In this document: positions 1 through 10,735 of the stretch, one piece after another
Position numbering within the stretch: the first letter of the stretch is position 1
Layout: each line of letters begins with the position of its first letter
DNA from: Tridacna crocea
Lineage: Eukaryota > Mollusca > Bivalvia > Cardiida > Cardiidae
Reading direction: 5' to 3'
Length of the DNA: 64,000 nucleotides
Assembly (NCBI GenBank): GCA_943736015.1
Contig: OX031057.1
Span: forward strand, 56,396,001 to 56,460,000
Position numbers and translations under genes: made by a program
Notes under the pieces: generated by a model
Database searches by the model: none
Seen by the model: only the letters and a program-made list of their open reading frames with translations
Told to the model about the DNA's origin: nothing

Positions 1-46
1 GGCTTTGTAAATTTTGGTTGCTAGGTAACCTGTTCTCTTTAATCCT

Positions 47-459
47 TTAACCCTTTATCACACAGCAAAATTTGATACTTGTCCATATTGAAGGAATTTA
101 TAGTACGATTCAAATGCTTTTCAATTGATAGTATTTCACTCCGTTATCGGATACTGTTTTCAATCATGTTTTCAAAAGCTTTTTTTATTAGGTCTGTTAA
201 AAGTCTGGATTCTATGGTAAAGGGTTAACAAAAAATATTCTATGCTTTTAAACAATTCCAAGGTAAAAACCCTTTCTTGAAAAAAAAATATGAGAAAAGA
301 ATTTTTCAACTTTTTAAAGAAAAAGATCACCATAGGAGACACAAAGAATTTATTCTCTGCTATGATGAAGTCAGCATTTTCTCCTTTACCAGCAAATTTT
401 TTTCAAAAGCCTTCTTCTTTAGGGTCGTTAAAAATCAGGTTTGTGTTGTAAAGAGTTAA
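47..459 (-). repeat. two diverged M1 MITE copies
   Basis: Copy one runs from TTAA at 47-50 to TTAA at 225-228 and is internally shortened. Copy two is recognised from about 262 by its central segment and the ending GGGTCGTTAAAAATCAGG then GAGTTAA at 456-459. Both lie in the orientation whose left end reads ACAAAATTT. The central palindrome is largely lost. Confidence 0.6.
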
Positions 460-998
460 GGAATTTTATTTGGTAAACATATACAGGTGAGAATGATAGG
501 AATCGCTTTGATACTTGTACTAGTACATAGGTAAACCTACTTTTTGTAGGTCAGTCATCACCTGTTTCCTCTTTACAAATGATGTAGTCCTCATTTTCAT
601 GTTTGATTTTCTTAAGGTTTTACCATCCTAACGCTTCTAGTGCAACATGAAATGAAACTTCTTATTAGCTGAAAAATAAGGATTTATACCGACATAATAT
701 TTTTGCACATTTCTAACTGGCCAGAAATTCCTTTGATGTCCATTTTGAAATTATTTGTTGATATTTTTGATAGTTTTCAGAAAAGGGAGGTAATGATTAT
801 CTCCCTTTGTAAAGAGAATAGAGTGGCCCTAGATTTATAAATGATAATTCTAAGAAGGAACAAAAACAAAAGTCTTAAGAGGTGGCTTGGTCAAAGTAGT
901 ACATGTACAATAATACTCATTTTCAATCATAGCAATTTTTTTAGGATAATATTATAGTGGAAATAGTTATTTTCCATTAGAATGGTACTACCTGTGCC
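460..998. other. no gene seen; right part is a dispersed repeat
   Basis: From about 660 to 998 the sequence matches about 17300-17559. Shared words include AAAAGGGAGGTAATNATTA, AGATTTATAAATGATAATTC and AGTGGAAATAG. The more complete copy at 17.3 kb has inverted ends, so this is probably a fragment of a non-autonomous DNA element. Nothing is recognised in 460-660. Confidence 0.5.
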
Positions 999-1215
999 TT
1001 AACCCACTACCACACAATCCCTACTTTTGACGCCCCTGAAAAAGAAGCCTTCAGAAAACATTATGGGAAAAGGAGAAAATGCTGGTAACCAGCATTTTCT
1101 CCTTTTCCCACAATGTTTTCTACCCTTAACAAAACAAATTTCAAATTTTCAGTCGCTTTTATGTTGTCAGCAAATTTGGACAAGCCTAAAATATTGTTGT
1201 TTGGTAATGAGTTAA
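999..1215 (+). repeat. M1 MITE, reference copy
   Basis: M1 reference description. The element is ~215-230 bp and flanked by TTAA (999-1002 and 1212-1215). Its termini approximate CCCTTTACCA / TGGTAAAGGG, and its centre is a near-perfect ~60-bp palindrome around CTGGTAACCAG. The left side reads CACACAATCCCTACTTTTGACG and the right side TCTGCAAATGCTTTCAATTTGGACAAG. TTAA flanks with CCC/GGG ends are the signature of piggyBac-type insertion. No transposase is encoded, so it is non-autonomous. Spurious short ORFs cross every copy because the palindrome lacks stop codons. Confidence 0.85.
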
Positions 1216-2124
1216 AGATACATCTCTGTTACTCTCACTGATAAACGTTTCTTGTCAGTTTATATTATTGTTTGTGTTTGGGATAACAAGTTTAAAATCA
1301 CATACCATGACAAGATAATTTAAAAGCCCAACTCAATAATGTTTATATTATTTCATTATGGTTCTCGGTTTTAAAGCTTTATTCCCAAAATAAGCAATAA
1401 TATAAATTGTAAATGAAAGGTTTATGGAGTTAAACTTATGCAACTAGAGAGGGGGAAAAAAAAGCAGTTAAAGGTGGGTATTTAGAATCTTTACATCTCA
1501 CTAAATTAAAAATTATATGTATAACTGCAATTCATATGAAAAAAAGAATGCAAATCATCAATAATTAAGACTCATAAAATTGCAAAAAAAAATTTTTTTG
1601 ATGGTGTTCCCTTAAAAGGCTATGTAGCCTCTGAAGGTATTTTTAGATTTCATGCCAAAAATCAATAATGCATTGTGGGAATGTCCAGTGACTGGCACGT
1701 GACTCATAACGCTTAAGGTCCATTACATAACAAACATGTAATAAGTATTTTCCATAATGTCTTCTTCGGACGCTATTTTTGAAACTTCTTCTTTGTATTC
1801 CTGTATGTAAATGAGCAAATTGATCATCTAAAAATAGAATGTGTCTCCCGTTGGTGTCAACCTGGGACATAGTAAATCTCTAATTCCTCGCTTTGTCGGA
1901 CGGTTTTTGACTACTGGGGTTTTATGAATGGAAATTAAAAGGCGTTGGGAGTATTAGGATGATTTCTTTGCATTTTTGTAAAATTTTCGTCCCAACATCT
2001 GAAGGGCCACCTTTAAAAATTTACATTGTGCTTTGTATAATGGTTCAGATATTGGTCAGCTGTGTAAACATAGGTATATAATCGATAGATATGATGCACA
2101 GGATAAAGAAACTGTGGCTCATAT
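1216..2124. other. no gene recognised
   Basis: AT-rich sequence with short spurious ORFs only; none has a family motif or a convincing splice pattern. No repeat boundary was identified. Confidence 0.5.
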
Positions 2125-2260
2125 CGAATGTTTTTTCTTTGATAGGGTAGAAAACATAGTGGGTAAAGGAGAAAGTGCTGGTTACCAGCATTTTCTCCTT
2201 TTCCCACAATGTTTTCTGAAGGCTCCTTTCCTAAATCAGCATTGTGTGGTAATGGGTTAA
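2125..2260 (-). repeat. M1 MITE, left end missing
   Basis: Central palindrome with GGTTACC and the terminus ATTGTGTGGTAATGGGTTAA ending at 2260. The outer left third is absent. Confidence 0.75.
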
Positions 2261-2396
2261 AATCATAATTGTTTGGTAAAGGGCTAACCAAACTAAGCCC
2301 TGTTTCCTCAAACCTAAAGAAATATATGTTCCCTGTCAAAGATAGTCGTTGGAGCCAAATTCACTTTGTTGTTTGCAAATGCTTTCAGTCCAAGTC

Positions 2397-2670
2397 TGAC
2401 TAGGAAGTTCAGTGGTTAGGGTATCGGACTGGTGATCCGGAAGTCGTGGGTTCCTTACCATGTTGAGGTAATCCTTCTGTCAAGTTTTTACCTCTCACGA
2501 ATCTGATGCATGCGGGAAAAGCAGTCACTGGCTTGGAAACAAAGTTGTGTCAATACTGGCATGAGAGAACCAGGAAACACTTGCATGCATAGATACACTG
2601 ACTGCAGTGATATGACCTAAGCTGTTTAAACGTTGTGAAACACTTATACTTGTAAATAAACAAACAGTTT
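2397..2670 (+). repeat. tRNA-derived SINE
   Basis: The head resembles a Pol III promoter: an A-box-like TTCAGTGGTTAGGGT near 2410 and a B-box-like GTGGGTTCC near 2446. The tRNA-unrelated body contains CACTGGCTTGGAAACAAAGT, CCAGGAAACA and TATGACCTAAGCTGTT. The body also occurs at 29.3 kb. It is a retroposon, not a functional tRNA gene, because the cloverleaf is not intact. Confidence 0.65.
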
Positions 2671-2754
2671 GAACAAGTCTAAAGTTTTGTCATCTGGTAA
2701 AGAGAAAATGATTACATGTGTACCTAGTCTAGACAATGACTCATACAGGCCACA

Positions 2755-3243
2755 TTAACTCTTTACAACACACAAGAAAATTAGTGATCAGTCCAAAATT
2801 GAAAGCATTAGCAGACAGCAAAATAAATGTGAGTGAAAAATTGAAAATTGGTTTTGGAACGGTAGAAAACATTATGGCAAAAGGAGAAAATGCTGGTTAC
2901 CAGTATTTTCTCCTTTTCCCACAATGTTTTAAAAAGGCTTCTTTCTCAAGGTTGTTAAATGTCAGGATGTTGTGGTAAGGTGTCAAAGCTTACACCTTTA
3001 CGTTATTACTTAATCCCTTCCAAAAGAACAAATTTTAGACTCATGTGTTCAGAACATTAATTTTGGAGATGACAGATTCAGAATTGGTAGAAATGAGCTT
3101 AAGCTTGCTGATGGTAAGAAAACATGGGGGGAAAAGGAGAAAAATTAATGCTGGTTACCAGTATTTTCTACTTTTCCCACAATGTTTTAAAAGTCTTCTT
3201 TCCCAGAGTTGTGAAAACATGGGACTATTTGGTAAAGGGTTAA
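2755..3243 (-). repeat. two M1 MITE copies in tandem
   Basis: Copies span 2755-2980 and 3010-3243, both with a GGTTACC centre. The second has a 3-bp insertion inside one palindrome arm (AGAAAAATTAATGC), which breaks its symmetry, and it ends in TTAA at 3240-3243. Confidence 0.75.
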
Positions 3244-3395
3244 AATCTTGTTGCTGTTTAGATTTATTTTCTGAGCTTAGTGTAGATTGGAATCAGTGTA
3301 GTTTAAATACAGTCTGATCTTAGATCAATTATGTTGTTCTGTAGTTTACGACAAAGTCTGGCCAAAGAGTCCAATAAGGTTTTCATTTGTTTGAG

Positions 3396-3624
3396 TTAAC
3401 TCTTTACCACACAATCCTTCCTTTTGACGACCCAGGGAAAGAAGCCTTCAGAAGACATTGTGGAAAAAGGAGAAAATGCTGGTAACCAGCATTTTCTCCT
3501 TTTCACACAATGTTTTCTACCCTTCACAGAACAAATTTCAAATTTTCAGTCACTTTTATTTTGTCGTCTGCAAGTACTTTCGATTTGGACAAACCTAAAA
3601 TTTTGTCATTTGGTAATGAGTTAA
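3396..3624 (+). repeat. M1 MITE, full length
   Basis: TTAA at 3396-3399 and 3621-3624, GGTAACC centre, complete palindrome arms apart from CACA for CCCA on the right arm. Confidence 0.85.
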
Positions 3625-4297
3625 TGGTATTTTATAATGCACTTTTTTCATTATTATTCTGTTATATTGCTTGTCCAGTGCAGCAATCTATGCTTCCATG
3701 GATTTTTTTCATAGTTCTTTACACAATATTTTTCCCAAGCCAATGCCTGATTTGTTACTCTTTCACATAACTATGGTAATTGGCAGTAAGAGAGGAATGA
3801 ACCCTGTCCCAATGACTATCATCAAACTATCTAAATGAGATGTGGCATAGTTAGGGATTCAAACCAGCAAGTACCTGGTTTCAAGCCATGTATGTTACCA
3901 TGCACCAAGCTACAAAGATTGTACCTTCAGTCTGAAGCTGGTCCGATGCTATTTTTGTTATTTGGGTATGCGGTTCCAAATAACAGAAATAACATCAGAG
4001 CAAGCCTTCAGACTGAAGGAACAAAGCTTGGTACCAGCAGAGATTTAAGAACAGTCAGGCCTTTTTCTGTAAAGTTTTCTGCAAATTCTTTCATTAGAAC
4101 ACAAGATTGTCTGGTAAAGGGTTATAACTATAGGGTTGAGAAAGCTTTTAAGAAAAGAGTTTACATCAAAATTAATGGGAAAGTCAAATCTTTAATTTCC
4201 AGTTTAATATCCACTCCTCTTTATGGTGTGGGTTTCATAAAATTAAACCCTTTACTTGAACTATTATGAGTTTGAACTATCCTATGTAAGAAGCTTT
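3625..4297. repeat. palindromic repeat and M1 end fragment; no gene
   Basis: 3893-4050 folds on itself: CCTTCAGTCTGAAG near 3925 pairs with CTTCAGACTGAAGG near 4008, and TTATTTGG pairs with CCAAATAA around the middle. A right-end M1 fragment follows at about 4056-4127 and ends TCTGGTAAAGGGTTA. A 144-codon ORF across this stretch is an accident of the repeats and shows no domain. Confidence 0.45.
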
Positions 4298-5101
4298 TTA
4301 ACTCTTTACCAAATGACAAAATTTTGGACCAGTCTAAATTGAAAACACTTGCAGACGACAAAATAAATGTGAATCAAAAATTGAAAATTGATTTTGAAAG
4401 GGTAGAAAACATTGATGAAAAAGGAGAAAATGCTGGTTACTAGCATTTTCTTCTTTTCCCACAATGTTTTCAAAGGCTTTCTTTCTCAGGGTCGTTTAAA
4501 ATCAGGATTGTGTGGTAAAGAGTTAAAAACATTGTGGGAATAGAAGAAAATACTGGTAACTAGCATTTTCTTCTTTTCCCACAATGTTTCCTAACTTTTC
4601 ACAGGAAGTTCTGCCATCCTAGCCACATTTAAATTGTGCTCTGCAAGGGTTTGCAATCAATTTAGACAAGTCTAGAATTTTGTCCTGCATAGAATATAGA
4701 GTTGACCCATTACCACACAATCCCTACTTTTGACGACTCTGAGATAGAAACCTTTAGAAAACATTGTGGGAAAAGGAGAAAATACTGGTAACCCGCATTT
4801 TCTTCTCTTCCCACAATATATAATAAACTTTTCACAGGAAATTCTAGAATTTTGTCCTACATAGAATAATTATAGAGTTAACCCAATTACCACAAAATCC
4901 CTACTTTTGATGACCCAGAGAAAGAAATCTTTAGAAAACATTGTGGGAAAAGGAGAAAATGGTGGTAACCTGCATTTTCTCCTTTCCCTACAATGTTTTC
5001 TACCCTTCACAAAAGAAATTTCAAATTTTCAGTCACATTTATTTTCTCGTCTGCAAATACTTTCAATTTGGACGAGCGAAAAATGTTGTTGTTTGGTAAG
5101 G
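4298..5101. repeat. chain of four M1 MITE copies
   Basis: Copy 1 (4298-4526) is in reverse orientation. Copies 2 (4523-4692, left-truncated), 3 (4689-4880) and 4 (4877-5101) are forward. Neighbouring copies abut at a single shared TTAA or TTGA. Copies 2 and 3 share a CACAGGAA(A/G)TTCT segment not seen in other copies, so one probably derives from the other or they form a sublineage. Confidence 0.75.
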
Positions 5102-5229
5102 TCACTTATTTGTTACCACTCCTCTTTGTTGTTGGGCTTTTGAAGTCATCCAAATTGAAAGAAATTGAATACTGTAGGTATCATTAAAGATGGTCCATCC
5201 TGTACCACATGATCCAGAGTAATAAGAAT

Positions 5230-5790
5230 CCCTCACCCTTTACCACATGACAAAATTTTAGACCTATCCAAATTTAAAGCATTTGCAGATTACAATTTCA
5301 TAGTGACTTAACCTTTTCCCAAACGACAAACTTTTGGACTAGACCAAATTGAAAGCATTTGTAGACAACAATTCAACTTTTGCTGAAAAGATGATTTCTG
5401 TCAATGATAGGGTAGAAACATTGTGGGAAAAGGAGAAAATGCTGGTTACCAGCATTTTCTCCTTTCCCCACAATGTTATCTTTCTCTGAGGGGTGTCAAA
5501 AGTAGGGGTTGTGTGGTAATGGGTTAAAATTGTCCTCTGCGTATGCTTTCAATTTGGACCGGTCTAAAATTTTGATGTTTGGTAAACAGTTGAATAATGG
5601 ACTTCATCATTGAAGAACTTTGTGGGAAAAGGAGAAAAAGCTGATAACCATCATTTTCTTGTTTTACCACAAATATGCCCTCTCACAAAAACAATCACCA
5701 TGATTTCAGTTACATTTAATTTGTTATCTATAAATGCTTTCAGTTTAGACATGTGTAAATTTTGTTCATTTGTTGAAGTGGTAAATTAGC
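5230..5790. repeat. cluster of M1 copies and fragments
   Basis: An end fragment lies at 5230-5290. A full reverse copy runs 5308-5527 between TTAA sites. A right-end fragment (5524-5592) shares the TTAA, and a diverged forward copy follows at about 5600-5788. The cluster ends just before the receptor gene's first recognised exon. Confidence 0.7.
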
Positions 5791-5864
5791 CAAATTTTTC
5801 ATGTATTTTACAGAGACAGAAAGGATATCATCTAGCCAGTAGCCATCGACAATGAGGATGAGAC

Positions 5865-8538
5865 ATGAAGTTCCTGTCGCCATGGGAACAAATTTTCTTT
5901 GTGCTGATCTTCACTTTGGTTCATAAGAAATTAACAGGTAGGATATAATTCTTTTTGTAAGACAGATGAATCTAATTGTAAACATATTTTAATTTTTAAC
6001 TATATTATGCTTTTTTGAAGAAATTAAATTCTGATTCTTATTGGTAATTATGGATACTAGTAAAAAAGAACAGTCCAACTCAACTGGCATGTAGTTTGGT
6101 GGTACAGTCCATACATTGGGTAGCCAGTACTGCAATAAAGCTGAAGCTCAGGCCCAAAAACTAAATATCTTTGGGAGTCAGGATGGGCCATGTACATGTC
6201 CCTGCTGCTTCACAATATATTGAATGTATATTAGAGATCGAAATGCCTATTAGCTGCCAGGGCTAGTACTCAATAATAACTCATAATAACAGTCATAATC
6301 TAATTTTCAAGAAATTTCAGCAATTTAAAGTTACACAATTTCTGATTGGCTTAACTATTGGCTGTACATTTTGATTTAACCAATCAGACATTTTGTTACT
6401 TTCTAAATCCAGAATAAGACTAATAATACAATTTAGAATAGTTGTTGAATATCATATAACTCTCTACCAACGAGAATAAATTAGGCTGGGCCAAATTGAA
6501 AACAACTGAAGGCGACAAATTAAAGGTAGGTCTAATGATGAAATTTGTCTTTGATAGTGTAGAAAACATAATGGAAAAGGGGTAAAATACTGGCTACCGG
6601 CATTTTATCCTTTTCCCTTAATGTTTTCAAAAGATTTATTCCTTTTTCATGGTCGTTAAAATACGGGTTTGTATGGGTCCTGGATCCGTTTTCACCAACC
6701 ATTCTTAACAAAATTCTTTGTCTTATTTTTCAAGATTTTCAAAATTGGAAAGTACCACAACTGCTGATTGGGTAAACCAAATGGTTTAGCGAATCAGGAG
6801 TTGTGATACTTTCCAATTAACTCATTACCAAATGACAAAATTCTACATTTGTCTAAATCCAAAGCATTTGCAGGCGACAAAATAAAAGTGAAAATTTGAA
6901 ATTTTTGGGGCTAAGGGAAGAAAACTTTGTGGGAAAAGAAAAAAATGCTAGTTACCAGCATTTTCTTCTTTTTTCCACAATGTTTTCAGATGGCTTCTTT
7001 CTCAGGGTTGTTAAAAGTTGGGATTATGTGGTAAAGGGTTAAGGGGGGGCGCACATATAGTCACCACGCGGTGCATATGTCCGTTTGTATGTCCGTTTGT
7101 CCGTCATGAGCCATTTCTCCACAACCCCTAGACCAAATTTTATGAAACTTCATATCTGAACTCTTGGAACAATGCGCAAATAGCTCTTTCTGATTTTCTC
7201 AATTTGAGGCTGTGTCAGGGAAAAAGGGGGCTTCATGTAAAAAATTGTTTTTCACAAATATCTCCTGCATCAGTGCTCAGATCTTTGTGAAATTTCAAAC
7301 TTGAACTCGTTGGATCGTTGCCCAGATACATCTTTCCCGGTTTCTCATTTACAGTCTGCGTCGTGGAGAAAGGGGGCTTCATGTAAAAAATTGTTTTTCT
7401 CTAATATCTCCTACATCAGTGCTCAAAAGTTACTATCATTTTTAGACTTATCTCCCATTGTTTCTTTGGTACTTAAATATATATTTGGAATCCACTGGGT
7501 CTGCAATTACACAGAATATAGCTCCAATCATGCTAAGAGTTTATACTATCTGTTCTTTCAGCTAAAACCAGCAGGAAGTGTGAAGATATACAGTGCTTTA
7601 ATGGTAGTCCATGTCGGGTCATCTCAGATGGACATGCGACCAGGGCTGAATGTGTTTGTCAGCAAGGCTTCGTAGGTCACACTTGTCAAACACAAGTGAC
7701 CTTGGTTGTCACTCATGTTACTGAGGCATCAGTCACATTAAAGGTGAAAAAGATGGAAAATGAAAGTTATCCCAGAGCAGTTTCAGAGAATTATAACATC
7801 AGTGAAGTTCAACCAATAATTGATGAAAGAGAATCATTAGCAATAGAGAATTTTAACTATTCACTATATTATTGGAAAGGGAACTTTTCGAACATGTGCA
7901 ATATCGTTTCCGTGGTGATGACCTCTGTGGTGACTGTGCCTGGGTTACGCAGTAATACAGAATACACATTTTGTTTAATAACAGATAAATCTTTATTGTG
8001 CAATTTAGATGTAGTCTACCATGATAATATCTATTGTACTACTGCAAGGACTATTGACTCCAGTGTATCCAAGATGACTGGTTCTGTATCTCCTGAAGTA
8101 TTTTATACAGTGATAGTTGCTTGTGTTGTTGTTGTAGCTTTAGTGATATTGATTGCAGTTGTGATAATTTCAGTGAGAAAAAAATATTTCACACATTTAA
8201 TAGGTGCTAGGAAACAAAACCGAAAACGCAGTCAGACCAAACAAAGTACGACCTTGGATGAGTCTGTCACCCAGGAAACATTTTTATTGACAACTCCAAC
8301 AACTAATCAAAGAATATCTCTGAACCCACCTTCAAGTCCAGGTAAACCAAAGAATCCGTTAGTTAATGCCAAAGTTCGTGGTTATGCCCCCTTTTCTGCC
8401 AAAGCAGACCAGACAATAGCTTTATCTACTGTGATAGAATATGCAGACGATGATGGTCAGTCAGATGATAGTTTCTATGACAACCAAGATGACCAACAGC
8501 AGGTTACATTTTTGAGAAGAGATCATCCTCCAACTTGA
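5865..8538 (+). CDS. type I membrane protein with EGF-like and FN3-like domains (two coding exons)
   Basis: Coding exons are 5865-5937 and 7562-8538. The donor is G|GTAGGA and the acceptor TCTGTTCTTTCAG|CT; both sides are phase 1, giving one 349-residue frame. Residues 1-24 form a signal peptide (MKFLSPWEQIFFVLIFTLV core). Residues 31-66 hold six cysteines in EGF spacing (C31, C36, C42, C55, C57, C66). Residues 70 to about 195 look FN3-like (a VTLKV strand, YSLYYWKG, then PGLRSNTEYTFC) with several N-glycosylation sequons. Residues about 204-229 are a hydrophobic TM segment followed by RKK. The 120-residue tail is Ser/Thr-rich and ends acidic. EGF-FN3-TM resembles the C-terminal half of vasorin-type receptors but no LRRs are present; function is unknown. 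An acceptor-like TTTTACAG at 5806-5813 suggests an upstream noncoding exon. Two ATGs at 5852 and 5858 lie out of frame and could lower translation. The start at 5865 was chosen because only it gives a signal peptide and a phase match. The intron carries M1, M2 and tandem repeats. Confidence 0.72.
6293..6425. repeat. diverged M2 palindrome (intron)
   Basis: Recognised by TTTCTGATTGGCTTAAC facing GATTTAACCAATCAGA. The outer arms are poorly conserved. It lies inside the receptor gene's intron. Confidence 0.5.
6462..7042. repeat. M1, half M2, M1 in the receptor intron
   Basis: A reverse M1 at 6462-6682 has a diverged centre (CTGGCTACCGG). At 6677-6816 the left arm and centre of an M2 palindrome are present, but the right arm stops at the TTAA of the next M1. 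That M1 (6817-7042) is reverse, with TTAA at both ends, and may have inserted into or truncated the M2. Confidence 0.65.
7043..7470. repeat. tandem-repeat element in the receptor intron
   Basis: A GTCCGTTTGTCCGTC head is followed by two ~175-bp units. Each contains a GGGGGCTTCATGTAAAAAAT segment and ATATCTCCTNCATCAGTGCTC. The same architecture, a GTCCG-rich head then tandem units, recurs at 15.9, 25.0 and 27.3 kb in unrelated sequences. Confidence 0.6.
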
Positions 8539-8651
8539 GTTACTGTATTTTTCCTTGGATGATGATAGGGGCCCACACCTTTATCACAGGAGAATTTACT
8601 TAGTGGCTGAAATTTATCTTGAGAGCAAAATTGTGTGATTTGTCAAATTCA

Positions 8652-8879
8652 TTAACCCTTTACCACACATTCCTAAATTTTGACAATCATGACAAAGAGG
8701 GCTTTTGAAAATGTTGAAAAGAGAGAAAGTGCTGGTAACCAGCATTTTTTTCTTTTTCCCACATGTTTTCTACCCCTGCTCAGACAAATCCAATAGTTTG
8801 AGCCACATTAAATTTGTCATTCACATTATGCATTCACTCAGGTCAAGTTTAAGATATTTGTTGTATGGTAAAAAGTTAA
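8652..8879 (+). repeat. M1 MITE, 113 bp after the receptor stop codon
   Basis: TTAA at 8652-8655 and 8876-8879, GGTAACC centre, arms diverged (GAGAGAAAGTGCTGG). It may lie in the receptor's 3' UTR, since no AATAAA is seen between the stop codon and this copy. Confidence 0.75.
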
Positions 8880-9507
8880 GTGTAGAGGTTTTTACCGCAG
8901 GAATAGGCCTTTTTGGTTGCCTATTGTAACGGTGTGACAATAACATTTTTGTTGACTGTAATATAAACTTCTTAAACTGGACCATTTTGCAATCCAGGAA
9001 AGTTGAAGTGCAAAATAAGTGTTTGTTTCACTTTGTAAGTTGTATCCTCATTCCAGAAAGCTGATTCGGAACCTGAAGAAGCCAGGATCATTAGTCATCT
9101 TATTGAAATGGATGAGGGTCCCTTGTGAAACTGTACGCAATTGTAGCTTAAGGCTGATTGTGGAAATTTTGCATAACAGAAAGAATGGCTATATAATTTT
9201 ACTAAAAAATGATGTTTCAGTTAGATCTCTATACATTGTCCCCTGGGCCCCCACGGTTCTTAAAAATCTCCCAATTTTTTAAAAAGCATGCGGTCAAATC
9301 TCTCATTTTGTTTGCGAATCATGCATGAAACACTGTTATTGTTTCTTCAAATGACAGTATCATTTTTAAAACTATATTTTACATGTCTCAGATCAAAAGC
9401 CCAAGAATGCATGTTTTTTTTTTTAACAAGCATAATCATTTTTATCCAGAAAATATTTTTGAGAACTTTTATATATGCATACACATAATGAATTATATAT
9501 TACAAGT
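8880..9507. other. no gene seen
   Basis: AT-rich, possibly 3'-untranslated or intergenic sequence. No domain-bearing ORF or repeat family was recognised. Confidence 0.4.
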
Positions 9508-9735
9508 TTAACCCATTACCACACAATCCCTACTTTTGACACCCATGTGAAAGAAGCCTTTTGAAAACACTGTAGGAAAAGGAGAAAATGCTGGTAACCA
9601 GCATTTTCTCCTTTTCCCACAGTGTTTTCTACCCTTCCCAGAACAATTTTCAGTTTTTCAGTCACCTTTGTTTTGTCGTCTGCAAATGCTTTCAACTTGA
9701 ACCAGTCTAAACTTTTCTCATATGGTAAAGGGTTA
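9508..9735 (+). repeat. M1 MITE
   Basis: TTAA at 9508-9511. The right end reads GGTAAAGGGTTAT, one base off TTAA. Perfect GGTAACC-centred palindrome. Confidence 0.8.
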
Positions 9736-9759
9736 TATATGATAATACATGTATCAAAT

Positions 9760-10027
9760 ATGGAGTGCAACACGCGAAAAGGTGCATTCGGACATTTGCG
9801 TAAAGTGTCGTCCCGGATTAGCCTGCGCAGTCCGCGCAGGCTAATCCGAGACGGCACTTTACGACTGCATTAGATTTTGTGTTACAGTAAAGTTGCGTAA
9901 AACAGAAAATCACACAAAATCGGAAAGTGTCGTTTCGGATTAGCCTGTGCGGAGTGCACACGCTGATCAGAGACGACACTTTACGCAAATGTCCGAATGA
10001 CCCTTTTCGCGTGTTGCACTCCATATA
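9760..10027. repeat. M3 palindromic MITE
   Basis: Ends TATGGAGTGCAACACGCG and its inverse CGCGTGTTGCACTCCATA frame ~268 bp. Each arm carries a smaller hairpin made of GTCCCGGATTAGCCTGCGCAG and its complement, plus ACTTTACGCAAATGTCCGAATG. It is thus a palindrome of palindromes. No ORF. Related copies lie near the window end. Confidence 0.8.
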
Positions 10028-10129
10028 CAATTGTATAACTAAATACAGTATATGTAAACACTCATTTTAGATCTAACAAAGGAATCAAGTGAGAGAACAT
10101 GATCCGAAAGAACTCTTTTTATGATTTTT

Positions 10130-10735
10130 ATGGAAAAACTTGTCGGAAAAGGAGTTTTTACTTCTTACCAGCAGACTCCAAAAAAGAAAGCTTTTGAAAA
10201 CATTGTGTGAAAAAGAGAAAATGCTGGTAACCAGCATTTTCTCCTTTTCCCACAATATTTTCAATACTTTCAAAGACAAGTTTCACTTTTTGAGTTACAT
10301 TTAATTTTTTATCTGCAAATGCTTTCAATTTGGACAGGCTTAAAATTTTATTGTTTGGTAGAGTTAAAAAAAAAACTGTCAACTGCTGATAGTTCAATGT
10401 ATCATAAAGATGTAATTACATGTATAATTACAGTCGAAACTGTCTGAAGCAGCCAACCAAGGGACAAGTCAAAAGTGGCTGCATACGACAGTTGGCTGCT
10501 TAACAGAGATCAGATTAGCAAAAATATTTTCCATTCTTTCACAACAAATTTAAAATTTTCAGTCACATTTATGATTTACATTGTTGTCTGCAAAAGCTTT
10601 CAATTTGGACAAGTCCATTTTTTTTTTTTTTTTCTAATTCCACTGCCGATGATAACTGTTGAAAACATTGTGGAATGAAAATAGAAATCATTCCTCATGA
10701 GCACTTTCACCTCTTCCAGTCTTTCTCTGCTATAC
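10130..10735 (+). repeat. M1 copy and M1 fragments
   Basis: 10130-10367 has an intact GGTAACC palindrome and ends GAGTTAA, but its left end is replaced by part of another M1-like sequence. 10530-10617 is a right-half fragment (TCAGTCACATTT to TTTGGACAAGTCC). 10650-10735 resembles a diverged centre with a CTCATGAGC core. Confidence 0.6.

Noticed and set aside
2397-2480. tRNA gene
   Set aside because: A- and B-box-like motifs are present but no intact cloverleaf; a SINE head fits better. The same applies at 11982, 29175, 33480 and 61760.
3835-4269. 144-codon ORF
   Set aside because: It crosses a palindromic repeat and an M1 end and has no recognisable domain or splice context.
1000-5800. CRISPR-like array of repeated palindromes
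   Set aside because: Eukaryotic sequence with ~220-bp TTAA-flanked units of mixed orientation; no regular spacers or cas genes.
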